This document shows positions 1-14,612 of a stretch of DNA of 64,000 nucleotides, in pieces. The notes beneath the pieces are model-generated. The model was given only the letters and a program-made list of their open reading frames with translations, had not been told where the DNA came from and made no database searches. The stretch comes from Beaufortia kweichowensis. Its lineage: Eukaryota; Chordata; Actinopteri; Cypriniformes; Gastromyzontidae. The position numbers were made by a program, and so were the translations under genes. Location of the stretch: the NCBI GenBank assembly GCA_019155185.1, contig CM032794.1, positions 3,635,988-3,699,987 of the forward strand, written 5' to 3'. Position 1 is the stretch's first letter. Each line of letters opens with the position of its first letter.

Positions 1-1420
1 CTATCACGTATGCCTTCAGCTATTCATTCTTACATCTAAATAAGCCGAAGCGTGGCGTCTGATTGGCACAGATTACAGACAGAAAACACAAAGCTTCACA
101 GGAGGGTCTTGAGAAGGACTAATCTCTGCTGGCATCGGAGAATCCATTCATTGCTTCTTCTTCATCTCCTTCCCACCCGTACCTCCTGCTTTCACTATGG
201 AGCTCTTGCTGGAAGCCATCAGCAGTTCTTATGTAGTAATCCGGAGAGATTTTCACTTCTACAGAGTCACAGCTGCCACTGTGGTTTTCATGCACACATT
301 CACAAACATGAAAGAAGAGATGTTTGTTGATTTGTGGATTAGTGTTGTACCCACATCACACTCATCCAATCTGTGAAATACACACGAGAAGTCGCATGAG
401 GAAAGAATAGTGACCGATTTGATTAGTGAATTCACACGAATGTAATCTCCGCCTGATAGAGCGTTTTGAAAATGGCAAACTTTGATCTGATTGGCTGGCT
501 TTAGCGGAGCAGGTTCCATCACTTTGACAAGAAACATCGGCATGGGTAGCATTTTAAAAGGCGCATCCTCAGATGTATAATGTAATGCAAAATAACGTAG
601 TCGCACCTTCCTCAGATCATTTAGTTTAAACCAAACTCATCATCAACCCCTCATGTTGAGGAGCTCTAAAAGAAGAGCTCTAAAAGAAGATATGTGACAG
701 AAGTGCGACAGAAGTGCGTCAGTTTGACAACTGAAATAAAACTGTGTATCCCGTGTTTATCAGGCTGTCTTGTTTACTGTTTGACAGCAGAGAATACATT
801 GACAGCGTGCGATGTAACCCAGGTGGAGTCACGTCATTCGGGGGACAGTCAGCAACACTTCTGCTGACATGTTTAGCACATCTGAGGGCCCGCTAGCCTC
901 ACAGTTCAGCTGACAAACACACACGCTCGCACACCCAGAGGGGTCGTCACGCAGCATTTCACTCTCTCTCTCTCACACACCTCAGACGGTAGGAGCTGAC
1001 ACCCCTTTAGTCATTCCTTAACCCTTGCAGGCTGTTGGCTGGCAGATGAAACCGTCTACCACATTGCGTGAAGGGGAAAACAGCTTGTTCCCTTGTTCCT
1101 TTCTCCATTTCACAGCAGCTCTGACATTTCCCTGTGGATCATGGAGACGGGAGGAGTTATTAAAATAAGACTTTTTGTCCTTTTGATTAAAGAGCAAAAC
1201 ATGTCAGGAGAAGCATTATAGTATCTCTTTTTGAGTGTCCACCCTTACAAAAAAAGTATACTTCATTTCTGTTATTAACCTATACATTCATTTTAAAGTT
1301 CATTTCATTTAAGTTCAAAGTTATTTTAGGTATACTTTATGTAGTAAGTACTAGTATACTTGTAAAACTTGGGTCTAAATTGGCTTATTTTGTAGTTTAT
1401 AAAAGTGTACTTCAAGCTTT

Positions 1421-1490
1421 TGTGATTTACTGTTTTCTACATAATCTAAAGAACATTCTGTGAAAATATAACCTTGATATCTTTAATATC
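1421..1490 (+). repeat. dispersed repeat copy, truncated
   Basis: It shares TGATTTACTGTTTTCTACAT and GTGAAAATATAACCTTG with the longer copy at 3126-3260, without its first 60 bases. Confidence 0.55.
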
Positions 1491-3125
1491 AACTAATTAA
1501 AGATTCAAGATGTCAAAGATTGAAAACGATGTTTAGAAGGCCGACTACAAATAATTTAAAATCATTCATTTCAGTATTATACATAACAATTTGAGTACTT
1601 TGTCTTGAAATCTATCATACAATCTATGATAAACACACATTACCAATTTTCATCAATATTATGTCTATGATCTAATCTCATAATTATAATGGATTTAACA
1701 GACAGAGTCACTTACTTTCAAGTTATTGTACAAACCATCCAATCCAATATTCTACCTCTTTTCAGTCCAGATGAAACACTTTTACACAAGTCTCAAAGGG
1801 CGAAAGAAATAACTGTCTTATTCTCAAGTGTGTGAAGCTTATCCGTTACCTCTGACTTTGCTCACCTGTTTTAGCTCATTCTCCTTCGTCTCATTTGAGG
1901 TGAAGGACAGGTCTGGAGGTGCAGTCTGGAACATGGGTACCGCTTACGTCGACCTCTTCTCCTTGCTGCTAATTACAGCCATCTGTGAGCAGCCCTCCTG
2001 CACGACCGCACTGCTCTTCTGATGCCATCATCTGCCTCGCTGCCTAAATTTTCTAAAGAGACACAAAAGAGCCAAAGTGTTTGACCTGCCCAATTATCCA
2101 CAGTGTTGAGCCTATGCTTTGTGCTACAAAATGCAAATAGGTTCCACTTTCTGGAAATGTGACATTTTTTAAAAATATCTCATCGTCTTTAGCATTTTAG
2201 TCATGCACGGTCTATTTCACATCCGCCTCCCCGGTGCATAGATCATTTTCAAGCTCTGACTTCAGTGTGCTCTTAATTGAATGAAGGTCATTGAATAGTA
2301 ATAAACTGACAGGCAAATCCGTAATGACTCCTTGTTTACATGAGCCTGTTTACAGTTTGCATATGTACTTTAATTTTATTACTCTAACCAACATTCAATT
2401 CTTGTATCACTCTTATGAATGTAAAAGTAACTAAAACCTTGAAACCTGTTTGTTCAAAAGAATAAAACAGAAAAAAGAAAAGTGAATCTGTTAAGGTTTT
2501 TTTAATCAAACAACATTAACACACTTTTATTTTTAGGTTACCAGCTTCACAAATGAACTCTAAAGCTACATCTGAAGTATTAAATCAAAGAGTGAATAAA
2601 GAAGTTCATTATTTGCAATCACTTCGATCGTACCAGAAGCATCATAGATTACACCCTTAACATCATATCTGAGCAGCACATAATAGCATTATGAGCACCA
2701 GTCAATAAATAAGTCAGCTTCAGCTGCGGTAATGGCCCGTGGCGAGTTTATTGAATGTTATACCAGCTGAGTTAATGAGAATGGCAAGGGTATACAGGCG
2801 ATTGTCTCTGTGTATCTGCATTTAGATTCTCACAAATCCAACTGTCATTAGCCCGTCCACAATAATGGATTACCTGCTGATCGCTGCATTGTTTTTAATG
2901 GGTAAACCAAACAATAAACAGCTCAGAAACACATTCATAAATCATCTGCACCAAGATTTTTTTTTGTTCTGTCATGTGTTCTGATCTTTGTGGATAAAGA
3001 TCCAGACAGGAGATGAAACTGGGAAATGTAATGAACGAGTCCACAGAGCTTGAGCTCAAACAAAATGAATGAAACATTTACAGTCTTAGTTGTCAAAAAA
3101 AGCAACATAGTTGCTGTTTTAATAT

Positions 3126-3260
3126 AATATGTGACTCTGTCTGTGAAAACCCAGTTCACAAGGTCATTTTTTTGGTGATTTACTGTTTTCTACATACAAA
3201 CATCCTACATAATGGAAAGGGCATTTTGTGAAAATATAACCTTGTTATCTTTAAACTTTC
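3126..3260 (+). repeat. dispersed repeat copy (three copies in window)
   Basis: The segment from ATATGTGACTCTGTCTGTGA through TGATTTACTGTTTTCTACAT and GTGAAAATATAACCTTG to TATCTTTAA recurs in shorter form at about 1421-1490 and more fully at 40962-41095. The three copies are diverged, indicating an old interspersed element of unknown class. Confidence 0.65.
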
Positions 3261-6200
3261 CTGAGTAAGGTCATGACAAATGTTGAAATCATAGTGCAAT
3301 TAACAGGTGAAGTCAAACTTTGATGCTTATTATCTCAAAATTTGATTTTTAGACTTTAGCATGGTTTTTACAGACGGTCACATATTTGATGAAATATTAT
3401 ATTTGATGATAATATATTGGCTTTGAGAAATGTATAGTGTTAACATATTTGTTCAAAGTTTGGATCTTGCCTAATAATAAATGTTTTTTGACACCATATT
3501 TTTGATCAGCTGTTCAGCTACAGATTTTCTTTTCATGATACAGAACATTCAGCACATTTTTAATGTTATAAAATCCATCTAGGCTAAAATCCCATTTTGG
3601 TGTCCTAAATAGAATAATGTGGTCTCCAGTCTCCTTTACAAATTTACACAATATCTTTTTTGTCAGAATTTAAAAGGCTAATGTTTTTAAATGTTGAAAT
3701 GTTCCCGGCACTAGTGAAATGAAAACCTCTCTCAGGAAGAGGACAGTCACAGCTATATTTGTTTGCTGAAAAATAAGTAATTTTGCTCGTTCTTGAAAGT
3801 TTTAGCCTATATATAACTCTGCAGCATGTTTGCTTGGAATCAGCACAAACATCTAGTTTTTAGTTGTTGAATCTCAGGACTCAATAAATGTCATCCAGTG
3901 TTAAGATTTTCTGAACTAAGAGCAACACAACCCAAACATTTTAAGGTCTAGTATCTTATACAGAAACCTCAGTTTCATCTCAGTAAGAATCTATTTGTTT
4001 ACCTATAGAAAAACTATAAATAGTCCCATAAAAATGTACCCCATATATACTAGCCTTATTATATTACAGATCCAGCTGAGATTACAATACTATGATACTG
4101 ATAGTCTAGGATTTCGCTGGCATTTGTGGTAAAACCAAGAAGTATGAAAATTGTGTTTAATCATCCTTGACATGTTATGACTTTACAGACACATTCTTTA
4201 CAATACACAGACATCAGGAGCTGTATGATAAACTAAATGAACATATACATGCCTATAACAGCAAATAACATGATAAGCAAACTACTGATTCCCAATATAT
4301 CTCAAAAAAGTTCACTTCAAAACCTTTTATAATGTAACACACAACTATATTTGCCATCCGAAAATAGCTTTTGTACCAAATCAATACTGTAATTAAAGTT
4401 CATCATAATTTAAGAATATTCTAAACATTAACCAAATCCATGATGGTTACAGCTACATTTTGTTTTGGAACTTCTGTAAAAACATTACACTGTCTTTGCA
4501 AAAAAAACCTAATAGACAGCACTTTATGAAACTAAAAAGGACAACTAAACTAGATTTTTTTAACTAGATTTCTTTTGGTCAACATAAACTATAATAAAAT
4601 ATAATTAATTAATAATAATAAAATGAGGCTAAAGTTTAATTTCCTCTCATATTTTTCCATTCATGTTTTTAATAAAGATCCAGTATCAATATGTATATGT
4701 AATGCAAATATTGTCTTTTTTACATCACTGAACAGTAGCACAAACATTAATGAGTTTTTCTTTTAGAAACACAAATGCAAAACATCTATGGAGTTTTGTT
4801 TGTGTTGACTGTGGAAACTCTCATATGCCCAGAGCCTGTCAATCATCTAAATGTCACAGCACAGAGCCTGTTAGTAATGAATGAAAAATGGTATTTTAAA
4901 CATGGTCATCTGTATATTCAATTGTCCTGCCTTTAATATCGTCTTTTCATTAACGCTTTAGTGGAGAAAAACAGACTGCAGTTTGACGCCATTTATCACT
5001 ACAATAGGATTTTCTACAATGGAATATCGATTGAGATGTTTTAGGTTGCAACTCATTCCAAGTTTGATAAAGTCAAATGAAGTTGACGCTAACTGATTTG
5101 GGTCAAGACAAATCAATATGAATGTTTAGCATGCTACTTTCATTAAATGGACAAGTGACAGAAATGCGAGTAAACCAGAATAGTACAGGCTGTGAAAGGA
5201 CTATGTCAAAGGATGAAATTAAAGAACTAGTACATTACTTATTTCAAATTCTTTATACATATATACACATACATATATATGCATATAAAAAACCCTGCAG
5301 AAATGGCCATCAGAAACAGTTTAGCGGTTTAGAAAATATCACGCACATGTATAGACAGGGCCTGTTATGTCTCTGAAACATGACTTTAATGTTAAAACTT
5401 CTTCAGATCAGAATGCAGCTACTTTTCTTAAAAGACCATTATGAGCTTTCTTAAATAAACAGGACTTATTGTGCTTATTGCATCAATATGAGTGTACAGT
5501 TTTCTCTCTCTCTCTGCCTGGGAGTCCTTGGATAACCCAATACCTCTGCTTATGTTTCTGGTGATGCAGTGGGTCGCCTGCAATGGGCTCCATTCTCTGA
5601 TATAATGAACACAGATTAGGTGATGTCGAATTACACATCTGTAATTGCATCCACAAAGTCTGTTTCATCTATTATCTGTAATCCAGAGCCAATGCAACCG
5701 TAATACATATTGAGGTCGAAGCAGCGGGCAACATAGAGCAGAACCAACATGCCCTAGTAATCTTACATGGATAATACTTTTACAGAATTGTACACATTGC
5801 TTCTTTCTATAGTTATTTAATCAACTTATGGTTTCAGAGTTTTGTAAAAATGTAAACAAAGAATTGTTAAAGATTTAAGATTCTGCACTATTTTTAGTTC
5901 ACCAACAAAAAAGACCAGAATATTTACCATGTTATTCCTCTGTACAACAGGTAAAATTTTTATCCAAAATGTTTTTGCTTCTACAAGATGCTTTATGTCA
6001 ACGCTGTCATTACACTGAACACTGTCATTAAAAAGACAATGACATAAGGACATACCAAAAATATAAAAACACATGTAGAAATTTATAAAAATACAATAAA
6101 CACAAGTATAATATGTATATAACACAAATCTCAAAAAGTAAGCCATATATGGAAAAGCTCATTTCATTCCACTCGTATATTTCACGCTTTAGGGTTGAGA

Positions 6201-9200
6201 AGTCACACAAGCAGGATGTGGGTGACACGAGACGCTACATTACACAACCCCCGAAGAGAGACCGGTGCTTTGCAAAAACTGCTCATACTATTCATTTTTC
6301 CAGCAAGATCATGACCCTTCACAGCTATTGCTTCATGAACCATTTAGCTTCTGAACTCTGTCCTCTATATGTTTTATTATATGTTTCATTATTCTGAAGA
6401 AGGACTGCAGAAGAAAACACTTTCTGAAGTGCTTTACAAGCACAACCCTGCGTTTCATTTACTCTCGCTCATTCACCTACAGTAACGTTATAGCTATTTT
6501 TCACAGCTCAGGTAAATATAACCAACACATAAAAAATGTCTGTAGCCAACAGCACATTTATCATCCAAAGGACATTTATTAGCTGAATGCAGCCATCTCC
6601 TGTTACCGTAAAAAAAACATGTTTCAGTTTTAGCTTGCACATTAAATGCACAGGGTCAGTGTGTTCAGAAAGCATTCAGAGAAAAAGATTAGATTAGAAA
6701 AATGAAGTCCAGGAACTGACTCATATATCCTGGCAAGATGTGAGGAAAGCAACCTGAGAATAAGACCAGAGGCAACATTAACACGGAGAATCACCTTTAT
6801 TTTTTCCTCTAGGACGGGCAGGATGGAAATAAACTGAGATGCAGAGAACTGTTTTTTCTTCCATTTAAATATCAATAGGCTTTCATTGCATTACAGACAC
6901 TAATGCTGGACACGCAAAGACTTTTATCAATGCAGAAGTCTACTAGTGTTTCATAGAGAAGGATTATTTCTGATGCTGACCACAAAGATCATGACCTCAA
7001 TCTGCACCATCACGCTTTGTATTATAATGCACAATTATTACAATTACAGAGGAAGGAGACGTGCCACATGTGCAAAAATGGATGGGAAAAATCATAACGC
7101 TCAATATGCTTCTAAAAACTAAAGTCTAAAGTCAACTAAAGTCAAATCAGTGCTTGTACTGTACATGGGGCGTAAAATAACATGGAAACATCAAAACCTT
7201 TTTAGTAAGGAGTCAAAAACACAATACAAGCAAGTAAATTTGCCCCCTTCACCTCAGATAACTCTTTCCCACGACTTATTAGATTGTGATTAACACGTAA
7301 GAGATGATAAACGCAAGATAGAATAATTTAAATATGGTGCTGATCAAACTGTAGGTTTGGATTGATGGACATACAGCGAAACACCTCCAAAGCTAATCCC
7401 TCTGTTTTAAGCATTTATGGAAAAACATTCCTGCTCCTTTAGACGTTCAGACGTATGTACTTCTAAAATGATAGAACATAAGCCATACAGAAATGACTTT
7501 TTATCCCAAAACATGCGTAGGCCAAGTCAAGATCTGTGGACAGAAACATGATTTACAGAAGCTGCTTAATCAATACCGCTGAAGATAGAAGATCATAACC
7601 CTTGTTTATATGCATTACAAATTATATGATTTACATGTAATTTGTCAGTGGTATTGATTACTTTAGTTGGCCGAGTTGTTAAATAGGCAGGTTTGTACTT
7701 TCTAGACTACTTACTTTTTCTCTTAGTTCTGCTAACATAAAAACAACAAACAAACCATTAGCTGACCATTAATACACAGGCCTTATATTGGTTGAAAATA
7801 AAACAACACTCTTAACTGACAAAGCTCCGGAAAACAAACAAATGTCATTTGCTGAGCCACAAATTATAATTACCATACAAATTGCTTACTCATAGCCGAC
7901 TCTGCACATTAAGCTGGGATATACATCGTTATCTTTTCTGTCAACTGCTAGGAAAGATTCAAAATGGTGAAGCTTTATTGGTCCACCTGTTTATCAATCT
8001 CCTCCCAGCAGACTGATCGATGGCCTGTAGGATAAGTGAATCACTGACCACAGGACTACAGACACAGTTTACCATCAGTACTGATAGATCAGTTCTAACA
8101 TAAGCCTCGTTTCTGCCAAATAGGACATGTTGCTGGATGAACATTCTTGTTGACCCTGGAACAACATTTGTTTTTGGATGTTAGGGTTACGATAGAAAAT
8201 GCACATATATTTTCTGCACATAAATTAAACTTAACTTAAACCAATGACTGGGTTTGCCCATATTTTACCCAACCATGGGTTGAAACAACTCAACATTTTG
8301 TGTAATATTATACATTGCACATGTTAAAGTATATACTGCAAATACAGTAAGAATAGCATGGCAATGTATTTTGAAAAAAATGTTTCATATTTTTTTATAT
8401 TTTACCAAACCTTGTATTGAAACAACCTATCAAGTCCCATCATGTAGTTTAGGGCTAGGATATAGGACTGATTAACAAACTTACCAACTTGTCTATTGAT
8501 AAAAGAGCTATTTAAGCATCCTGGTTAGGGATTGGGTTAATTTTTGATGTCATTTTTTTAAGAGTAATGTTGTTCCAGAAATAACAGAAGATGTTGAACA
8601 CTCCCTATGACACCACAGTCACCGTTGTCCCACACTGACAGGTAAATGTGTTCGGGTCAGTCTAGGGGTCAGAGTACCCGACAAGCAGTCATGTATCGAG
8701 AATTGGAAGGTAGCTGACATTAACTGCTCATGAATTTTACATAAGTCTACTTGGTAAAGTTTCTCAAAGACAAAATATTAAAGTTGAATCATCCTATAAT
8801 ATTCATATCAAAACCAAGACTGCACAACAATACAAGTAACATACAAGTGTATGTTAAGTTCTTTCTTACATTACAATCAAGCAGACAGGTTTTCACTTAA
8901 AATATTGTCTATGCAAATGAAACCATCAATCTTTCACAAAACTTAAAGCAAAATGTTACTTTGTTTGCAGGCCTCATGTGGGAACTTTTCATAAACCCTT
9001 TGTTATCAGGTGCTGTCAGCGTACATTTTCTCTTATTTCCAAAGCTCCTTTATCTCAAGGTTTCCCTCTGAGAAAGAATAAAGACAGACTACAGTTGAGC
9101 TTGTTTACAAGCTGCATATTATTAGCTTATCCTGCTCACCTGCTTTAGAGCATTTATGACATTAACAGTATCTCCTCCCACCCAGAAAGCTAATGATATC

Positions 9201-12200
9201 TCAGAAAAGGCTTTGGGGACGTCATAGAACCCAAGTGATGGATTGAAAAGAAACGTTTAAAGTTTCCATTTAAAAGTTTAGACTGTGAGAAAGTTCATGA
9301 AGAAAGTATTAGGTTACTCAATTATGACAATCGCTGTAAAGTAAACTTAAGTGGTTAACTGGATTATTACAGACCACAGTTAGGGCACAAAATTATATGT
9401 AACAGTCCCCAATGTCTCTGTGTGAAGTTTATGAGAAGTGTGTTAAATTTAGCACTATAATGGAGGAAGTATTTATTAATGTCACCTTTCAATGGTCACA
9501 GAGTAATTACAGAACAGTAGATCTTGTTCTTCTTGGCTACGGCTGCATTTATCAGGGATGGGGATAATAACAGATGCCAAAAAAAGATCTAAATGAGAAC
9601 TATGAAGCTAACTATAAACTAGAAATTCAAACTTAAATTCTTTGCATTTACTGTAATATAATGGGGTGGTCACACTACACTTTTTATCCCACTGATTTCC
9701 ATTCATTCACATGCAAATTCTGGAGACCAGACAAGCTCGTGCAAAGTTACAAGAAGCATTTTGGCATGTTACAAAGTTCAAATTTGGTAGACTCTGATCT
9801 GCAAATTTGTATCATGTGAAGACAAGTGCCCAATAGTAGACTGACACCGTGACCTTTTCAGAAAGACCAAGATGGAAGAAAACACTGATAGTGATTGCCG
9901 TCCATACAGTATGCGCAAGGCTCTCCATAAAAAAGATTGCATGCTGAAAGTCTAATGCGACCGCAGCTTAGACTAATTATTTTGTTAATGCTATTGTCAT
10001 ATTAGCTAACAAAGATTAGTTTATTTTGGCACCTGGTGCTAACTTTATACACACAGACACACATTCCTAAATAACAGCCTTAGTAAAACATTTTTGACTG
10101 GCTGACAGGAGTTTGCATGAATAGACAACATGCTTTGACTAAATCTTGACAGACATGTGTTTGTGAAGAGCTGGTATTTAGTAGCACAAAGCTCTTTTAT
10201 TTAAAGCAACAGTGCAGAAATTCTGTCATTACTGACTCACCCTCACGTCATTCCAGACCCACATACAGTTATTTTTTACGTGAAACAGAAGCACGTCTTT
10301 GACCTTATTTGAGCTTAAAAGCCTCTGGACACAGTGAACTGTCATTGTATGTGCAATCAATCTTTTAAAAAATCTACTTTTTTGATTAAAAACTAGCAGC
10401 ACAGGAGTTTTCAATGTCAAATGCATTGGCGTAACTTTGTTATGAAAAGTGGTGGGGACTTTTCAGCAAATAAATAAATAAAATGTAAAAAAATCAATAT
10501 GTCCGTTTACTGTCGCAGATTTGCAATACTAGAAAGATGGCTGGAGAAAGAATCTCTCACTTTAGGTCCATAATGCACATTTGCTTAATCAATACCAAGA
10601 CAAAAAATTTCCACAGCGGGAGAAACAAACAGACTTCCCTGTTCTTGATGAAGAGATTCTCTCCCTAAACAATGGAAGTTTTATATTATTTTATATTATT
10701 TTAAAACATTCTGCTTAAATGTGTATAGCAAACGGTGTAGAGCAATAAAACTAAATGAGAACACACAATAAAAATAACGGTCTATAGGAATAGAGCATAA
10801 CCAGATCGCACAAAAATAATGACGTCTGTATTGAGAATTGCGCGCAGCATTATGACTTATATGAACTGCACGTCTTGTATCATGTTATAAAGTGCTTGCT
10901 TCTGATCGGCACAAAAGATGTTTGTTAAATGTATGAATTAAATTATACATGCACATTATCCAAAAGAAACAATGCTAGCAGCAATAATCTTACATTAAAA
11001 TGCTGCACATGAAACATTTGTTGTCAACTAAAAATGTAGCCTAATAGTTATGTAGACAATACATTTTTTTAGACTAGGCTTCAGGTAGTTTAGTCTTTTT
11101 TTTAAAAATCTTGCCAGTAGATAATGCAATCATTTAAAAAAGCATTGCCATTAGGGCACGTCAAGATTCTCTCAAGGGTGAACTTGACTTAAAAAGCTTC
11201 CTCAAAGTGAGAGCCGGAGGTTTTATCAGGGGAGTTGTGCTCCACAGACTGTGAAGTGAAATGAGTTGTGAATGTCATTTAAAGTTGACACTAACAACAA
11301 GTGTTTATTTATTCTTTTGTTATTCAACCTTGTCTATTGTTCAGTAAGATGTGTTCTTTTCTGTATGAGACTATGACACTATCAGACAGCCCTTAGAGGA
11401 TAAGCAGGAGGAGCGGTCAGTCAATGAAGGTCATGAGATGACGACATAAGCACTGACATTAGATCCGGCGTGTTAAAAAAGTGAGAGGTTAGTTATTCTG
11501 TGCACTCATCGTGTGCATCTGCATTATCCAGTTTCAAAGGTAAACTGAAGGTAAAGGGTTTGAAAGGGAATTGTGTTTCTCCTGACAATACAGATTTCTG
11601 ATTTTAACTACTGCATATTAAAGTCAAAGGATTTCTTACTGCTACTGGGGCTGTTTAAAAAAATATTAATACTCAGATTGATTTCTTTTGCACACTAGAC
11701 TCATCATTTACGCAATCATGTAATGGATAGCTGCATGATTGTTCGCTTGGTGAAAAGACTCAGGAAGATGTTAGTCCGTGTAATTGCACATTAGCATTTA
11801 TTGCAGAGGAAAATGAAATATTAAACAGCTGCTCTGGAATACAAATCTGGGAACAATTTAACCCCAGGGATCTTTATGTGCCAAGCAAAACAAGCCTGGG
11901 TGAAATTAACCACATTAATCTCATATACTGCCCACAAATTCAAATAGAAATGATCCCAAAAGACCAACTTAGATGTTATGTTTTAGATGGTGGTCATCAA
12001 CATGAGATTCTGCTGGGCTGCTTTTTTCTTACAGCTTATCAATAGAGTTAATAAGAGGTAAAACATGCTGGTCATTCAGCATGACTATGCAGATCTATCA
12101 GCTAGCTAGACCACCATTAAACCATTCAAACCATTCAGTTAGACAAATATGTGATAAAGTGATATTTAGATCACTTTGTTACTGATAATAAAGCTTAAAT

Positions 12201-13194
12201 ATGAACTTTGAAGAACTGGAAAGAGGCTTGGTTGAGTAAACTGCTAATACAGACTATATTGATTTTCCAGACAATGCCCCAGCTGGCTAAAAAACACCTT
12301 TTTTAGGACACTGTTAAGTCAGTAGGTTGAAATGCCATGGTTCTGATGTGCAGCCTGTGCTTTGAACACTCATTTACATCAGAAATGCGAAGCAAAGAGG
12401 GCAGACATCAAATACTCACACCTCAATTGAAATTCGGATTTCGTTGTTTGTTTCCGTGCGATACACATAGAAATGGAACTGCCTGCCACCAAGCCATGTG
12501 CTTGTACCTTGTGCAACTAGTAGCACAATGCCAAATTATTTCTCCTTTCAAAGTCTAAAAGATAAAACATATTTGCAACAATTTTCATTTTTCAACAATT
12601 AAACATTTGCTAAATGCTGAGCAAAGCATCACTAGCACTGTTACTTAGCACTACATCAAAACATTAAATAGAAAACAAATGAGAGTACATATGATCCCAT
12701 TACACATTCTCCAAAGTACATTATAGTTGATATACGTGCCGTTTTTAGAAACTCCTGAACTTCAGTCAAGGTTGCTCAACCCTCTTAACAATTATCTGCT
12801 CCAGCTCATCGCATTGCATTTCTTCAAAGATGCCTATTAAGCATCCGGCACCATCTCCATGGCAACTACAACCATTCATGCACTCAGCCCATGGTAAACA
12901 TATGTAGCAACACATCTGAGATACACTGAGAAAACCCCATCATCTTTAGTGATAATAACAACTGCTGGCTTTCTGGAGCTGAGATCTCACTCTGCTATCA
13001 AATCATACAACTTTACTGTTTTTTTCCTTGGGTGTCTTAAAAAGGTAAACTGTGAAAGGTCTACAAGAGAATTACAATGTTGAATCTTTAAAATTAAGAT
13101 TTTATCACACCTTATACTATGTATACTTTTCATCACATAGCCTTTAATATCACACGGCCGCTCAAACTCCAATTAAAATTGAATTCGTTTCAAG

Positions 13195-13356
13195 AAATAA
13201 TTGACCCAAATATTAAATTTGTGATGAAACAATGAAAACTCGTCACAAGACATGCAAGAACCAATTACATTTAACTTTTAAGACCGATGTACATGTAGAA
13301 AGCAAGTTATATACACGCATGAGGGATGCCATATTTGGGTGAACTATCCCTTTAAG
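13195..13356. mobile_element. partial MITE-like element
   Basis: The right end GGGTGAACTATCCCTTTAAG is the consensus end of the fish MITE family seen at 43.8 kb; the left side is degenerate (AATAATTGACCCAAATATT). Confidence 0.5.
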
Positions 13357-13680
13357 AGAGACTGACAGACAGTCAAAACACTTGCATATATATGGTTTAC
13401 AAACAATGACAACCGGAAACGTTAAACTATTACACAGAGATGCTTAGAGACATATATTTGCGCAATAGTTTTGACAAATTAGTCCAGGTTTACACAGCAA
13501 CAGAGAAACGTGTCAGTCGTGTTTAGAGTACCACAGTAAATACACCTGCGTTAACAACGATTGAACTCTAAACAGAACTCATTTATATGTAAATCTATGC
13601 AGTGTAAACAGAACCGTACTAGTTTTCTGTCACTTTACACAATACGGAGTTTACTCTCTCTGCACCCACGCGTGTCTCAC

Positions 13681-13995
13681 CTGTGTTTTCATGTGGGGTT
13701 CAGGTAACTCACAGATACGCAGACAGGAGCTTTGCGTCATCAGAATGCTGTCCAAAGTCCACCAGAGCTTGTCTCATGAGTTTTGTAATGTCTCTGCACT
13801 TAGTTATTAATAAAACAAAAGCATTTGAAGAGCTGTCGGTTAAGATTTGAGTCTTTAACAGGTCTACTAATTAATAAGTAACTCAACGTTAGTCACTGCG
13901 AACTTTCCTGCGTAATGACGTCGCCATATTTGTGATCGCGTTACGTCTGTCACTATGGTTACAGTTGTTCCTCGCTGCTATCGCGAGATGAGAAA
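13681..13995 (-). promoter_or_regulatory. promoter-like CpG patch, possibly first exon of a minus-strand transcript
   Basis: The patch holds a TCGCGAGA element (13981-13988), a CRE-like TGACGTC (13916-13922) and, on minus, ATATGGCGACGTCA resembling a YY1-type start-site motif. About 240 bases downstream on minus is a good donor, CACAG|GTGAGA, after base 13681. CpGs are otherwise scarce in the flank. No coding exon was found downstream, so a noncoding transcript, a relic promoter or a transposon promoter are all possible. Confidence 0.35.
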
Positions 13996-14554
13996 GGGAA
14001 ACGAATAACGAATTGTTTTGTAGCTGTAGGAAATGTAAAACACATAATTTTTATTTTATCAGATTTTTTATTGTATCAAATAGGTTTGAAAAACATGTGA
14101 GTAAGTAAACAACTTCATGTTTTTAATTATTCAGTAAAGGTATTTTAAATAAAATATCATTGTAGTAGGCCTAGTTGTACACATAAACATTGCCTTTAAT
14201 TGTGTTATACGTTGTGTAATACAATTGTTTTTAAGAACATAAAATACTTTTTATACAATTTATATATAAAATCGTATACAATAGTTTGAGGTTGGATAAG
14301 TGTTTGTATAACAACGTTTTTGTGCCACCCAAGACTAATTGCTTGGCCCCAGTCATGAAAAACTCTGGCTCTGCCCCTTGATAGTGATGTACTTTACAGG
14401 CTGACAAACAGAAGTCTATAAAGTCATAAAAAATCTAGTGTCTCTATTCATGTTTAACCAAGCATACACCCTTGGTTATGTATGTAGTTTATTTAACTAT
14501 GTTCAGGAGAAGCATGGTGATCTAATTCAACCAATCAGGGCAAAGAGGTCCATA

Positions 14555-14612
14555 TACATATATACGTATATATATATATATATATATACACATATATGTG
14601 CGTGTGTGTGTG
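14555..14612. repeat. (TA)n / (TG)n compound microsatellite
   Basis: Alternating TATATA with CATATA interruptions passes directly into GTGTGTGTGTG, a typical compound vertebrate microsatellite outside any gene. Confidence 0.9.

Noticed and set aside
1828..2022. 64-codon ORF in the left flank (and similar ORFs across 1-17 kb)
   Set aside because: No motif, no homology recognised, no splice partners; length is expected by chance in six frames.
10430..14390. Possible large transposon bounded by similar words near 10.43 kb and 14.33 kb
   Set aside because: The resemblance between the two ends is only loose and no transposase or clear terminal repeats were found.
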